DNA from: Chara braunii
Lineage: Eukaryota; Streptophyta; Charophyceae; Charales; Characeae
Assembly (NCBI GenBank): GCA_003427395.1
Contig: BFEA01000649.1
Location: 719,926 to 744,452, forward strand
Direction: 5' to 3'
Length of the DNA: 24,527 nucleotides
Part shown: in pieces, positions 1-11,160 of the stretch
Numbering within the stretch: the stretch's first letter is position 1
Layout: each line of letters opens with the position of its first letter
The notes under the pieces: model-generated
Seen by the model: the letters and a program-made list of their open reading frames with translations, nothing else
What the model was told of the DNA's origin: nothing
The model's database searches: none
Program-made: the position numbers and the translations under genes

Positions 1-178
1 TTATTAATTTCGAAATTATAAAATACTCAGATTGCTTGGACCAGCAAGCGACGGTGAGCTCAGCCTTCGCTTAGGGCTGCTCCCACTTGCTGGTTGTCCC
101 GTGATTGGGCGATCATCCATGATCCCAATCACGGGAGTTTACTAATTTATTAATTTCGAAATTACAAAAATTTTAAAA
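1..178. repeat. 146-bp-family repeat unit with two hairpins
   Basis: The unit contains two potential hairpins. CCAGCAAGCG (41-50) can pair with the ACTTGCTGG-type arm near 85-94. A perfect 12-bp stem is formed by CCCGTGATTGGG (98-109) and CCCAATCACGGG (124-135), with a 14-nt loop. AT-rich sequence with TTATTAATTTCGAAATTA follows. The same unit is tandemly arrayed at 7857-8307 in the right LTR. Confidence 0.85.
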
Positions 179-180
179 TA

Positions 181-1080
181 ACGAAAATGTTTGATGTAGA
201 ACTTGACCGACAGCAGATTGACAGACAAAGATCTGATTGACTGCAGTTGATTAGCCTGTGGTGCGACTCGTTCCCGAGTGGAAGTTGAATTGATTGTCAC
301 TCATTGACTGACCGCTTAGTACTCTCCCATTATCTACAGACTCACTTAATACTCCTCTCCTCTCACCCTGCATGCCTCACCTAATCGCCATGTTCTCCCT
401 TTCTGCATATTGACAGCTTATTATTTTCTGTATGCATCCTCTCATCATGTGATATAACGACACTAGGCATTCTCTCCCGTCGGCAACCGGGAACGGTGCA
501 GATGAAGGAAAATTAATCATTCATGTGAGATTTGACCTCTTCTACCGGAGTGACACGTGGCTGGTGAAGGATGTGGAAGAGAGGCACCTGGCTAAAACAA
601 GCCCTGAGACAACCGATGTCGGGGCTGCTCGGCAAGTCGTTATCTCCGTATGCTCCACGTGTATATCTGAACTGAGTGACCATGTCAAAAACTCTCGTCG
701 CCTTAGCAACAGCCATGTGGCAGTCCAGCAGGTCGTCAAGTAGTACATGCACGTTTGCCCTTGGTTGCCCAGTAAGTCGTTCTCTCTGTCTGTTGCATGA
801 CCTCAATCGGAATATAGCCCCCAAAGTCAAACTTTTTTCCCCCGTGGAAGTTGTAACGACCAAGCGGCAGTTTTTATGTGTGGGCAGCTGGTTGTTGTGC
901 CCCTCAACATGTGGCACCTGAGCACGCACGTACGCGTCTCTGGAAAATGGGGAACGCACCACCTAAGTAAACCAGGCCCAGTGGTACTACCGCAGACACA
1001 AATTTCAGGTCTGATACTCTTGGTTGCAGAGCTGGTTTCAAGGTCTGGCAGCACGAATATAGGTCCGACGACCACCCTCT
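181..1080. other. Left-LTR segment absent from the right LTR, no recognisable gene
   Basis: This stretch interrupts the correspondence between the two LTR copies and is either an insertion here or a deletion on the right. It holds overlapping open frames on both strands; the longest is 149 codons on the minus strand (513-962). None matches a family I recognise, and opposing frames of similar length argue against coding. A short word, TTCAGGTCTG or a variant, recurs near 1005, 1036 and 1089. No target-site duplication was visible. Confidence 0.4.
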
Positions 1081-2024
1081 GGTTTAGATTCAGGTCTGGC
1101 CTAAGTGCATCCGTGATCACTTAGGCTCTTATTGACTTTATTTTATTACTATTTTTATTTATTATCGACAATAGCTGAGCTTTCTGCAAAAAAAAAATAA
1201 AAAAAAATAATAAAAAAAATCAAGTGGTCTGTCCTTCCAAAGCTGGCCCGGTACGATGGGAGTCTCGCAGATACATGTTTTTATTTATTTACTTATTTTA
1301 AATTCATTGTTCGGAACCCTGCACAAAAAAAATCGGCGGTAGGGTCTCACTAGGATTGGCCACGGAAGGGTCACGGCTCATTAATCTGCGGTGAAGCCTC
1401 TTTCCGCCGAGGATAGTGAACATGATCGCGGTTATCTTAGGTTGGTGGGGTACGTTTAACCCCAACCGCAGGCCAGAATGTCACACCGGTGTGGCAACTT
1501 TGACACACCGAGGAGGGTCAGAATGTCGGGCTCTCCGACATGATACCAAACCCCCGTCCAGTGTCCCCGATGGGCCAATAGCTAAGTAAGCAATTAGTGT
1601 AAACCAGCACGAATAGAGGGCACACTCATCCATTTTTACTACAGTCCGTAGTGAAGCTTCATGACAATTTTGCGCTAGCAGTTGACTCGCACTTCCCGCA
1701 ACGCACGCATCTTCCTCTTTTCCTTTTGCAGCGCAGTCTTCCTTTTTACCATAGTGCAGCAGCGCTGCGCGATCTGCATAGTTATTTCCCTCCCGTTTTT
1801 TTTTCACAACATTTTCTCAATCTTAACCTTCATCGCTGCAAACCTTTTCCTTTCATATCTCTTAATAGTGACTTCTTCCGCACCATGCCTGAGGGACATA
1901 GAGGATAGGGAAGAGGGAGAGGTGGTAAGGCAGGGAAGGCTCGTGAAGAGCCGCCACTTCGTGCAAGGCGCGAGTACAATTCAGGTGAGGAAGAGGAGGA
2001 AGTCCGAGGATACGGTACACAAAA

Positions 2025-2122
2025 CCATACCCGCGGCACTCACTCACTAGTTGGTACGAGAGAACTCCGTCGCCATACCCGCGCCACTGACTCACTAGTT
2101 GGTACGAGAGAACTCCGTCGCC
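2025..2122. repeat. 48-bp tandem duplication
   Basis: Two nearly identical 48-bp units begin with CCATACCCGCGSCACT at 2025 and 2073. The shared CTCACTAGTT word falls at 2043 and 2091, giving the same 48-bp shift. It lies in the putative internal domain of the retrotransposon. Confidence 0.9.
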
Positions 2123-3858
2123 GACTAAGATGGAGTACTTCCAAAATAAGTTTGAGGCGCGTGATAGTACCCCAAGTCTCTCCTCCCCTTTGTATTCCCC
2201 CAGAGCCCCCACTACCCCTGCGGCGAGTAAGGCCCTAGTGCCAATTCAAATTTCACCATCTCCTACCCCATGTACAGTTTCCCCTTCTTCTCATCCCAGC
2301 GACTGCACTCTTTTCTGCATTTTCTTTCTTCTCACACTTCTTCAACTCGAATTCATGGTTATCCTTTACATCATGTATAAGCGCGATTTCTCTCTGGACT
2401 TTTGAATCTTCTCTTTTCTTGATGTTTCGGTCCTTCCCATAGCGTCCCTGGCTTAAGAGTTCGAGTACTTTGAGGTCGGGGATGCAGGTTCCCTGTGAAC
2501 CAGGCCGCTTGTCGGCCACGAAATAAATTTAAGAAGGATTATATTTTACTTTCTCATCTACTGCTGGTTTTGACCTCGTGTAGTTTTGAAATTTGATTCC
2601 TGTCCAAACTTCTATAGCAGAAAAGTCACCTCACCCTTCATCTTGGCAGCAATGTCGAGGATATTGTCAATCTGATATCAATGCTTGTGACACTCATTTT
2701 GTCTGCCTTGTCAGGGATAGGGCATACCAAACCTTGTTCTCTTTCTCTCATCTGAGTGAGGCGTCTTCTCAACTTCTCAGATAAAAGGAAGGGGATACCA
2801 AACCCTTTTTCTTTTCTCTAGCCTGGGAACTTCAAGTAAATCTTTATACACCCGCAAAACAGTGAGTTCCAAAGACAACAGACTGTGTCCCCAGCAAGCA
2901 GTTCCCCAACAATTAACAGCCAAGCAATAAGTAGACAAGATAAAACCCAAAATAAAATAACAAAATAACAAAATAATAAAACAACAGACACTACAGGACA
3001 ATTCCTCACACCAGAGAGTTATTGATTGTCTAGGTTTTAGCCCACCACTGACCAGGAATGACAGACCTCCCGTCAGTCTGACATACCTTGTTCGGGCCAC
3101 CGCACGCCATGACCAATCGGACCATTTGTCTTGACGGCCCCTTTAACCTGCCTCCAGGTGAGGACCAGCATACCCACTACTCGAGTATGATGACCCTTTG
3201 GCACTCTCGCCAGGACACCCAGACAATAGCGGGTCTGGTCATCCTATGACAGTAGACCTCCCGTCAGTCAAAATGTCTCGTACCCAGATTTGATCACTGC
3301 GGTCGGGGATCGGCTCACCCACGAGTTTTTGGCCTAGGCGTTGGCTGCCCCGCCCAAATTTCTGAACGTGGGATCCAGTCTAACCACGGCTCCAGGCTCT
3401 GGCAAACCTCACTGGATTGCAACCTTTGACTGTGGTAGGGTTCCAGCTGACCCCTTTTTTACCTCACAGGCCAGATTCCCGGAGTCTTAGCCTCAGTCAA
3501 CTATGGAATTCGACACTCGCGTGGAGGACCTGCTGACCCCACCAAATTGCATCCTAGTGCGGTAAGGCTCTGGCTGACCCCAACAATCAATGCATCTTTA
3601 GGTTAGTGAAGAAATCACAAGCACAGATAGTCAAACAAATATCTCATGCCCACAGTCAGACAGTCCATGCTCCAGATAACAGAATAAACATTTATCAAGA
3701 GACGTCCCTTCAGTCTCAAGAGACACTCATCTGCAACGAACGACAGCCGACAGTGCATTTCCCGGGGACCTCCCTTCAGTCTCAGGAGATGCAAAGTGTT
3801 GATCCTAGAGAGGTCCCTTCCCTCATCTGAGACTGAAGATAGTCATCTTAGTCAAGAA

Positions 3859-4060
3859 ACACGAAGTCCCCAAGCTGACAACTCGCTTGGTCAGGCAAGG
3901 CTGAACTTTTTTATACCTATCTTCCTGATAGCTCTCTTAGACAGGCAGCTCCGTCAGAAGACACGAAGTTCCTTTACTTTGCATCTTTCTGGCCAGGTAA
4001 AGCCAAACTTCTTTATACCCGTCAGATTTTCTCTTCGTCACGAGATTAATACTGGTTACT
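3859..4060. repeat. Diverged 102-bp tandem duplication
   Basis: ACACGAAGT occurs at 3859 and 3961, and AACTTYTTTATACC at 3904 and 4006, both 102 bp apart. The sequence between these anchors is only loosely similar, so the duplication is old. Confidence 0.6.
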
Positions 4061-4881
4061 CTTTGATGTGCCACAGCCACGAGTTCTCTGAACTTGATAT
4101 TGCATCAACACTTAGGAGGATGACCTCTCGTCACTTCCTTACTACAACTGCTCCTGACAGTTGTCCCTTACTTAGGGAACCGATACTCGTGGATCGACTG
4201 CGGCTCAGCATTCATGAGACTTTGACCTCATCTATTCTGTCACTTATAGAAATAATAAAATCAGTTCGGATGCATAAACGAATATAGATCATCTGAAAAT
4301 CTTTCTTAAGTGCCTCGTGTCAGAATTTGACATGATGAGAGTTGACACATTGAATTGACAAGGCGAGAGTAGTAAAAGTCTGTTGAAGTTTTGGTCCTTG
4401 AAGTGCCTCACTTTCTAACTATACTTCTCTGTGTTCTGTGAAACTGCTCTCTTACTGGATGATTGACTTCTCTTTCCTTTCTTCATGATCATTGTATCTC
4501 TGAAGATAAACTTACGAAGTCTTAACCCTGATATCATATCATGAGCTCTTGAGTCTTCCATCTTCGATATCTTATGAACTTTGTCATCTCCTTTCTTAAT
4601 TTCTCAAGGACATTAAGGCTCATAAGGCATACCTGAGACCAAGCTCGATCCTCTCGAATAAATAACGCCAGTCTCATTCTCATGTCTAGTGTGATACCTC
4701 ACACATGCAGAGATGAGACTCAATTAGCGAATGAAAATTTCCAATAAAATAAAGACTCACTCAAGAAAATTGTCAGAGTCAATCTGAAAATTCAGACATT
4801 GTCAACAGTTCTCATTACCTAATCAAAAGCTCAAAGTTGTTTGCTGACCCAGGCTCGTTCCGGACACGAAACGTTTTCATG

Positions 4882-4899
4882 TCCCCGGCAACGGCACCA
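4882..4899 (-). other. LTR-retrotransposon primer-binding site (tRNA-Asp type)
   Basis: The minus strand reads TGGTGCCGTTGCCGGGGA. This is complementary to the 3' end of plant cytosolic tRNA-Asp (TCCCCGGCAACGGCGCCA) at 17 of 18 positions. The one difference faces the discriminator base and would still allow a G-U pair. Plant Ty3/Gypsy elements, Athila among them, use this primer. Four bases away, the plus-strand TGTCGCAC (4904) gives the CA end of a minus-strand 5' LTR, which is the expected spacing. This fixes the element's orientation and the LTR boundary. Confidence 0.8.
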
Positions 4900-5685
4900 T
4901 TTTTGTCGCACTTTTTCCAGTCGGACCACTTTGGGCGACCGGAAAGCCAACAGGGTATCACGCAGAATTTGAATATTTATATTTGCAATAAATAAAATAA
5001 ATTAAACAATGCAAATCCCTTCCTGTTGTGTGCGTTCGTCTTCGAGCGAGACCCTTCAACTGCGGTCTTCACCGGTCCCCGGTCTTAGGAATCTTTTATT
5101 TTGATTCAGAACAGCAAATAATCATGCAAGTAATAATCATGAATTTTTGGTGTGTCATGCATGTGTCAGTTTGTCAATTTAGTAATTTTGAGAACTGTGA
5201 CAAGACCATCATAAAGCATAATCATCATGCAAGGTCAATGCAAACGATGCAGCACTGATTGACTCAAGGCAAAGACAAGATCGATGATCATGTGAGAGAA
5301 GAGGAGAGCTCTTTATCGCATCAAGGCCACAAACGAACAGACAAACATAAAACTATTCTCACTTTAGTCAGCTCTCTCTCTCCTCTCTAAAGATCGTGTC
5401 ATACTCAGAGATCAGACAATGGTTAGTATGTTGTCCAATGGTCCTTGAGCGAGTTCGCATAGTGTTGACCTGTACTTGAGAGAAGGTCTGTTGCGGCCTC
5501 TATCTGATGACTGGTCTCAAATGATGAGTCTGCTCTGCTGGACATATTTGTAAGCCTCAAAAAGATCCTGTCTTGAATCCGATGTCCTCAAATACTTACT
5601 GATCTTGAGACTATTTGTCACATGATCGGTCTTACTGGATGCTGACGACGCTCATTGTATTGTTGATGTCACTGAGATTCCCTGT

Positions 5686-5825
5686 TGTGACCAGCATCGT
5701 TGCTGCTATCACCGGAACTGTCCGCTGTGACCAGCGTCGTTGCTGCTATCACCGTAACTGTCCGTTGTGACCAGCGTCGTCGATGTTACCACCGGAACCT
5801 CTCGTTGTGGCCAGCATCATGTCCC
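5686..5825. repeat. 40-bp minisatellite, about 3.5 copies
   Basis: Units starting TGTGACCAGC fall at 5686, 5726 and 5766, and TGTGGCCAGC at 5806, exactly 40 bp apart. The GTTGCTGCTATCACCG core is kept in the first two units and diverges in the third. Confidence 0.95.
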
Positions 5826-6002
5826 CTGACAATGGGATCTGCTGAGAGTAAACTGAGATCATCGACAGAGTTCACCTAATATGAACTCGCTGAAACTGGA
5901 AATTAAACTCGACAGTATTTAGACTTACTGAGACCGAACTGAGAACTGAACTGATGTTTTCCCTGAAAGTCGCACTCAAAAATCTAAAATCAGATATGAA
6001 CT

Positions 6003-6290
6003 GAACTTGTTGAAAACTAAATTGAACTTCAGAAGATGAAACTGATCTCACTGAACTTACTGAAATCGAACTGAATTTGAAGAGATGAAACTGATTTCAT
6101 TTAACTTACTGAAATCGAACTGAACTTGAAGAGATGAAAGTGATCTCATTGAACTTACTGAAATCGAACTGAACTTGAAGAGATGAAATTGATCTCATTG
6201 AACTTACTGAAATCGAACTGAACTTGAAGAGATGAAACTGATCTCGATGTACTTACTGAAATCGAACTGAACTCACTGTGTCTAGTCTGA
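6003..6290. repeat. 49-bp minisatellite, about 6 copies
   Basis: Units begin GAACTTACTGAAATCGAACT or a variant at 6053, 6102, 6151, 6200 and 6249, exactly 49 bp apart, with a more diverged unit at 6003. Each holds a purine-rich GAAGAGATGAAA block and a GATCTCATT tail. The surrounding 5880-6420 is saturated with the shorter word CTGAA, suggesting the 49-bp unit arose from older CTGAA-rich DNA. Confidence 0.95.
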
Positions 6291-6810
6291 ATATATTGAA
6301 ATTCACACTGACAATTGATCTTAGTTTCCCGAAACTGAACTGAGAACTGACTCGGAACTGTTTTGAAATCTTGTTGAAAGTCCGAACTGAAACTGAACAG
6401 AAATTTCACCAAGCTTTACCATTTTCTGAACTTTAACTGAACACACCGTTTTTTTGAAGTTTCATTAAACTTAGAGATATTACGGTTATTACTGTTTTCT
6501 AAGCTCTCTCCGAATCTGCTATTTTCTGATATTTACAAATCCTGTTATTTCATGAGTCCACATTGGGCCTGTAGTTTTCTGATTTTTCTCTAATTTCACC
6601 AATTTGTCTTTGAGTCTGTTGTTTCCCAAGTTTGAGCATTTGATCTGTCATTTTTCGAGTGTGTTATGAAAAGCCCTGTTCTGTCCTCGCTCCGTTATAA
6701 CACATAGGGTCAAAAAGTTGAGTTCTGTTTTGGGTTCGATTATAGTACAAGATGTTCAACCGTGCTCTGACCCCCATTTTTATTATAACATAGGACACAA
6801 CACCCCTCAT

Positions 6811-7046
6811 GTTCAAGTACTGCACCAGGGTGCAGCACTGTTCACTTTCTGTTCATAGGCTGCACAAGTGATATCCTCATCGTTTCTTTGTTCTTATAGA
6901 AAATAGAGTGCAGCCCCACGCCGCCCATGTTCAAACGGAATGCAGGGTGCGGCTCTAAGCTTCCGTTGTTCGAATAAAACACTGGTTTGCAGCCTGCATT
7001 GTCCCCGTTCAAATAAAGCACGGGGATGAAGCAAGCAGGTGACTGT
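6811..7046. repeat. 39-bp degenerate minisatellite, block 1
   Basis: GTTCAAATA-like words followed by a GCAC/GCAG word recur at 6811, 6851, 6890, 6929, 6968 and 7007, with spacing of 40, 39, 39, 39 and 39 bp. Sequence identity is low but the phase is held. Matching words near 6734-6790 suggest the array once extended further left. Confidence 0.75.
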
Positions 7047-7204
7047 AGACCAAAATCCGTATCCCAAAGAAAGTCATGGTTGCGCAAATATTTTTCATTA
7101 TGTCTAAGTTTCGATGAGCAGAAGATGCGAACCGTCAAATCATCTATCTTGAAGTCCCCTAGATAATGGTGGGTCCGATTTTTTATTGGATCCATAAAAT
7201 TTGA

Positions 7205-7420
7205 GTTTTGCCCCGTACTTCATACATGTCCCCGAAAGTCCGTGCAGAAACTGCAACACATGGTTAAGCCTGCACAACCCCAGTTTAAATACTACACAGG
7301 CATGCTCCTTGCACAAGCCCTGCTCATTTACAACACGGGGGTGTATAATTTTCCACTCCAGTTTAAACACAGCCCATGATGCAGTTTCGCCCCTGCTCAA
7401 ATACAGCACGGGGTCTTTAC
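7205..7420. repeat. 39-bp degenerate minisatellite, block 2
   Basis: Continuation of the array at 6811: related words (GTTTAAATAC, GCTCATTTAC, GTTTAAACAC) start at 7205, 7244, 7283, 7322 and 7361, each 39 bp apart. A final GCTCAAATACAGCACGGGG lies at 7395 after a small deletion. The gap 7047-7204 keeps only weak traces. Confidence 0.65.
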
Positions 7421-7539
7421 TTTTGGCAAGTGTGTCGCTAATGAGCTGAGAAGTGATTAGCCAAACAATGAGTAATCACACAGCCAAAATTAAATAGGTA
7501 AATAAATAAATAAATATATCAAATAAATAATTTAATGTT

Positions 7540-7580
7540 CACTTAGGGTCTGCACACCACTTAGGGTCCGCACACCACTT
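7540..7580. repeat. 18-bp direct repeat
   Basis: CACTTAGGGTCTGCACAC at 7540 is followed immediately by CACTTAGGGTCCGCACAC at 7558 and a decayed third unit at 7576. The same word appears inside the 146-bp units (7857), so these are fragments of that family beside the (TA)n tract. Confidence 0.8.
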
Positions 7581-7608
7581 GCGGCACGTCCCAAAATTTG
7601 AGAGTTAG

Positions 7609-7718
<110 letters not shown>

Positions 7719-7856
7719 GCGGCCTTCACTTAGGGTCTAGGCGTCATTGCCGGCAGCGTACTTGTGTGTTCAGTCAATCAAAAGTTAATCACTAGATATA
7801 ATTAAATGAATCATTTTATTTTCTTTGGTATCGTTGCGGTGTACCGCACGTGACCT

Positions 7857-8307
7857 TCACTTAGGGTCTGCACACCACTTGCTGGCTGTCCCATGATTGA
7901 GTGACCAGTCGTGATCCCAGTCACGGGATCTTACTAACTAATTAATTTATAAAATTTACAAAATACAAAAAATGTGTGACCCAGCAAGCGGTAGTTAGCG
8001 CAAGACACTAAGGGTTGCTCTCACTCGCTGGTTCTCCCGTGATTGGGTGATTAGCCATGATCCCAATCACGGGAGTCTACTAATGTATTAATTTCCAAAA
8101 CACACGATACTTTAACTGCTTGGAGCAGCAAGCGGTGGTGAGTTCAACCTTCGCTTAGGGATGCTTCCGCTTGCTGGTTCTCCTGTGATAAGGTGATCAT
8201 CCATGATCCCAATCACGAGAGTTTACTAATTTATTAATTTCGAAATTAGAAAATACTCAGATTGTTTGGACCAGCAAGCGACGGTGAGCTCAGGCTTCGC
8301 TTAGGGC
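7857..8307. repeat. 146-bp tandem array with paired hairpins
   Basis: The second hairpin's 3' arm falls at 7916, 8062 and 8208, 146 bp apart each time. The CCAGCAAGCG arm falls at 7981, 8125 and 8271 (spacing 144 and 146). Each unit has an outer stem of CCAGCAAGCGG against CCGCTTGCTGG and an inner stem of CCCGTGATTGGG against CCCAATCACGGG, perfect in the unit at 8036-8073. The array stops abruptly at 8307, where the LTR-terminal segment begins. Confidence 0.92.
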
Positions 8308-8773
8308 TCATGTCTAGATCCAAGTCTGGCCTAAGTGCATTCGTTCTCACTTAGGCTCTTATTGACTTTCTTGTAGTACTATTTTTATTTATTATCGACA
8401 ATAGCTGAGCTTTTCTGCGAAAAAATAAATAAATAAATAAATAAAAAATCAAGTGGCATGTCCTTCCAAAGCTGGCCCGGTACAATGGGAGCTTCGCAGA
8501 TACGTGTTTTTATTTATTTATTTACTTATTTTAAATCCATTATTAGGAACCCTGCACAAAAATAATTAGCGGTAGGGTCTCCCTAGGATTGGTCACGGAA
8601 GGGTCAGGGCTCATTATTCTACGGTGAAGCCTCTTTCCGCCGAGGATAGTGGACATGACCGCGGTTCTCTTAGGTTGGTGGGGTACGTTTAACCCCAACC
8701 GCAGGCCAGAATGTCACACCGGTGTGGCAAATTTGACATACCGAGGAGGGTCAGAATGTGGGGCCCTCCGACA

Positions 8774-11160
8774 CCAGTCGGCCACCCGACATACAAGGGA
8801 TTTGTCCCTCAACCCATTGCCTAGTTAAGATTCATCGGGGAAGGGTTGTCAATAAAAATTAGGGGTCCTAAGATGCACCATAAAATCCCCTACATCGACC
8901 GCGGAAACTAACCTTTGAATTTAATAAAATAAATCGTCGCATCTGCTGCACTTGACACTTTCATTTTTTGCTTGTTTTGAGGTGGTTCCCGAACAAGCCA
9001 ACTGGGGAACGAGGGTATGGTAGTAAACTTTGGTGCGCCTCTTTTACGCTGATTAATTGGCAGGGAAATGAACACTCAATTTTCATTAATTCTCATAGCA
9101 AAATTAAAAATGAGTAAAAGAATATAAAAAATAAGAAAGGAAAGCAAATAAATAATTATTTATTATTTAATTATTTTTTATCAGAATTTATCTTTGATCA
9201 ATTTTAGCCATAAATTATTTATTTACCTGCGGTCCACCGATTCATACGGATTTTTGGTTTTTATGATTCCTCCCTGGATTTTACATGATTTTTCTGACTA
9301 TCACCTTTGCTGTAACCTGAGGATTATTCGGTGTGCGTGGTCTGTATCCTGCTGAAATTTCACTGGGTGTCGTGCGTGGACTTGAGTCGGTGCTTCATTT
9401 TTATTGGGGAAACTTTGGTTGTATCTATGGGGTGGTTAAGACTGAGACGGATACCGGAATGACTTTTGAGTTTTTATCCTATCGTTTTGGTACGGTCACT
9501 GGTTTGGTACAACCCCGATACGGGAATTATTGGCATGATCACCAAAGTACGGTATTGCAGTCCAGTTCGAGATGATTGCAGCACACGGTACTGGTGGCAG
9601 CGGTTCGGTTACTGGTTCGGCATGGGTATGGTGACGGTGCAGGCCACTACAATTTAACAACGCAAGGCTAATATGGGTACTCGTTGAGCATTTACACAGA
9701 ATTGGAAAGGAATATTGCAACCCGATCTGGTCATTTTGCTACGCTCATTTGGTCCGTTACAGGTAAGGCACGCTTGCTGCTCGAGATGACATTTTGCATT
9801 GGTCCGGTACGATCGTGGGTTCGACACAGCCATGAAACTGGGGCAGCATACTGCAGCCTGCTCCAATTTTTTTTGGGTTCAACTCTATTATACTTTCTAC
9901 AATTGCTCCGGTTCTATGGGGTTGTGTGGCACAATCAACTACGGGTTGGGGTTCTCGGTCAATGATGTGACCTGCGCCAGGTAAAAATGTTAACTTTTGG
10001 ATATATGTCAATTCAGGGATGGTTCGCCATCGGGCTGTGTTTTAATTCCAAGTTACTGCACTCGGTCTGTTCCTGGTTCAAGGTACTACTATTAGACTAC
10101 CTTGAGATTACAATGTTATGTGGGCCTGATACTGCTGGGGTTGATGGGATCACGCGCCCGTTTTTAAAGGTACCTTGCGGTGAACACTGAGGATCTCTTT
10201 TAGCATGGGAGCCACAACCTCCTGGGGAGAGAACATTCCAGACAAAAGGGAGAGAGGGATTAAAGCGATGGGAATAGAAGTGGCAAAAGGGAAGAGATGT
10301 GCCTGGTGTACCCCGCGTCAAGAACTATAGTCATGGCCGAAAAGTCCTAGTTGAGGGAAAACTGGGATTTTTAGTCTGGCGTCTGCGGAGTACGTGCGGG
10401 AAACAACGCTTAGGGTCAAACCCCGGATCGCCCTGCACCTTTTTCGGGGAAAGCGAGGAGAACAGGGGAACCAGAGGGACGAGTGAGAGCGTAGGAGGGA
10501 GAATTGCGAGTCTGGCATTTGCCTCGTCTGCGTGTGACGTTGTTCAGGGTTAAACCCTCGATTGGGTTGGCAATCGGAGAAGAAACAGTGATGGATGCAT
10601 GCGGCATACTGCTCGAGAATCGATTCGAAACCGTGACAATTCACAGGGTATGTTACAGGGACGGAGGGGACATGTTGTGCACGACATACACAACTGTGCG
10701 CAATTAGGTGAGCTCGTGAACCTGGATCGAAGGGGTACTACCTCAGGAGAGACACCAGAGACACCCATTATGTTTACCCCGTTTGTACTTCAGATCAACG
10801 AGAGAATCCACAAGGGACGAGCAGGCCTTGGGCGTACTAATGATTGGTTGAGTAGGGGGGGGACGCGTGACGGCGTGCAGTGTGATTGATAGTACTACAG
10901 ATGTATCTCGTTGACTGTGGACGGGCAATCGGAAGGGAAACCTTGGTGTACTCAAGGGATGACCCGTTGACGAAGCCGCATGCAAGGGGTAATGTGACCA
11001 CAACTCCAAAGACTTTTGTGGAGTAGCACGTTTGGCGAGCGGGTCTGATAGTGTGATGTTCACATTTTAGGAGCCCCGTGTCCAGCTGAATGAAGTCCTT
11101 GATTGGCGGGAGAAAGAGAGAGAGAGGAAAAGATCAGAAAGTCGTAAGAAGAAATCAAGC
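8774..11160. other. Intergenic DNA, no supported gene
   Basis: This stretch starts just outside the right LTR edge. From about 9330 to 11060 there are many open frames of 60-108 codons on both strands, none recognisable and often overlapping on opposite strands, so they are best read as a chance effect of moderate GC content. Words such as GGTACGG and GGTTCGG recur between 9480 and 9830. AGGGTYAAACCCY occurs twice, near 10412 and 10548. Nothing here supports a gene. Confidence 0.5.

Larger units (their letters stand above)
1..1541 (-). mobile_element. 3' LTR (partial) of a large LTR retrotransposon
   Basis: Seen: positions 1083-1541 match 8311-8773 at roughly 90-92% by eye, and 14-88 match 8233-8307, so the terminal part of the right LTR recurs here in the same orientation and order. 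Both copies end in CTCYCCGACA, so on the minus strand the LTR begins TGTCGGAG. Inferred: because the primer-binding site at 4882-4899 is read on the minus strand, this left copy is the 3' LTR, cut by the window edge. The segment just outside it (1542-1575) is G-rich on the minus strand (GGGGGTTTGG) and could be a weak polypurine tract. About 990 bp (89-1082) are present here but missing from the right copy. The divergence suggests an old insertion. The alternative is two unrelated insertions of one repeat family. Confidence 0.6.
1542..4903 (-). mobile_element. Non-coding internal domain of the LTR retrotransposon
   Basis: This 3.4-kb stretch lies between the two LTR copies and ends at the primer-binding site. 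No frame shows Gag, protease, reverse transcriptase, RNase H or integrase motifs; the longest open frame is 163 codons (3796-4287, plus strand) and is unrecognised. LTRs of about 4 kb around a non-coding core of about 3.5 kb are the described architecture of plant LARDs, which depend on an autonomous partner for replication proteins. Local structure includes pyrimidine-rich DNA at 1680-2400, a 48-bp duplication at 2025-2122, repeated CCTCCCGTCAGTC-like words near 3065 and 3257, and a diverged 102-bp duplication at 3859-4060. The assignment rests on the flanking LTR and primer-site evidence, not on its own content. Confidence 0.55.

Noticed and set aside
1528-1545. GATACCA as a tRNA-Met-type primer site after the left LTR
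   Set aside because: Only six or seven bases match and in the wrong orientation for a plus-strand element; the tRNA-Asp site at 4882 is far stronger.
7540-7580. TTAGGG words suggesting telomeric repeats
   Set aside because: They occur once per 18-bp or 146-bp unit, not in tandem hexamers or heptamers, and belong to the local repeat family.
10097-11063. Cluster of 60-108-codon frames on both strands
   Set aside because: Overlapping opposing frames with no recognised motif; consistent with chance in moderately GC-rich DNA.
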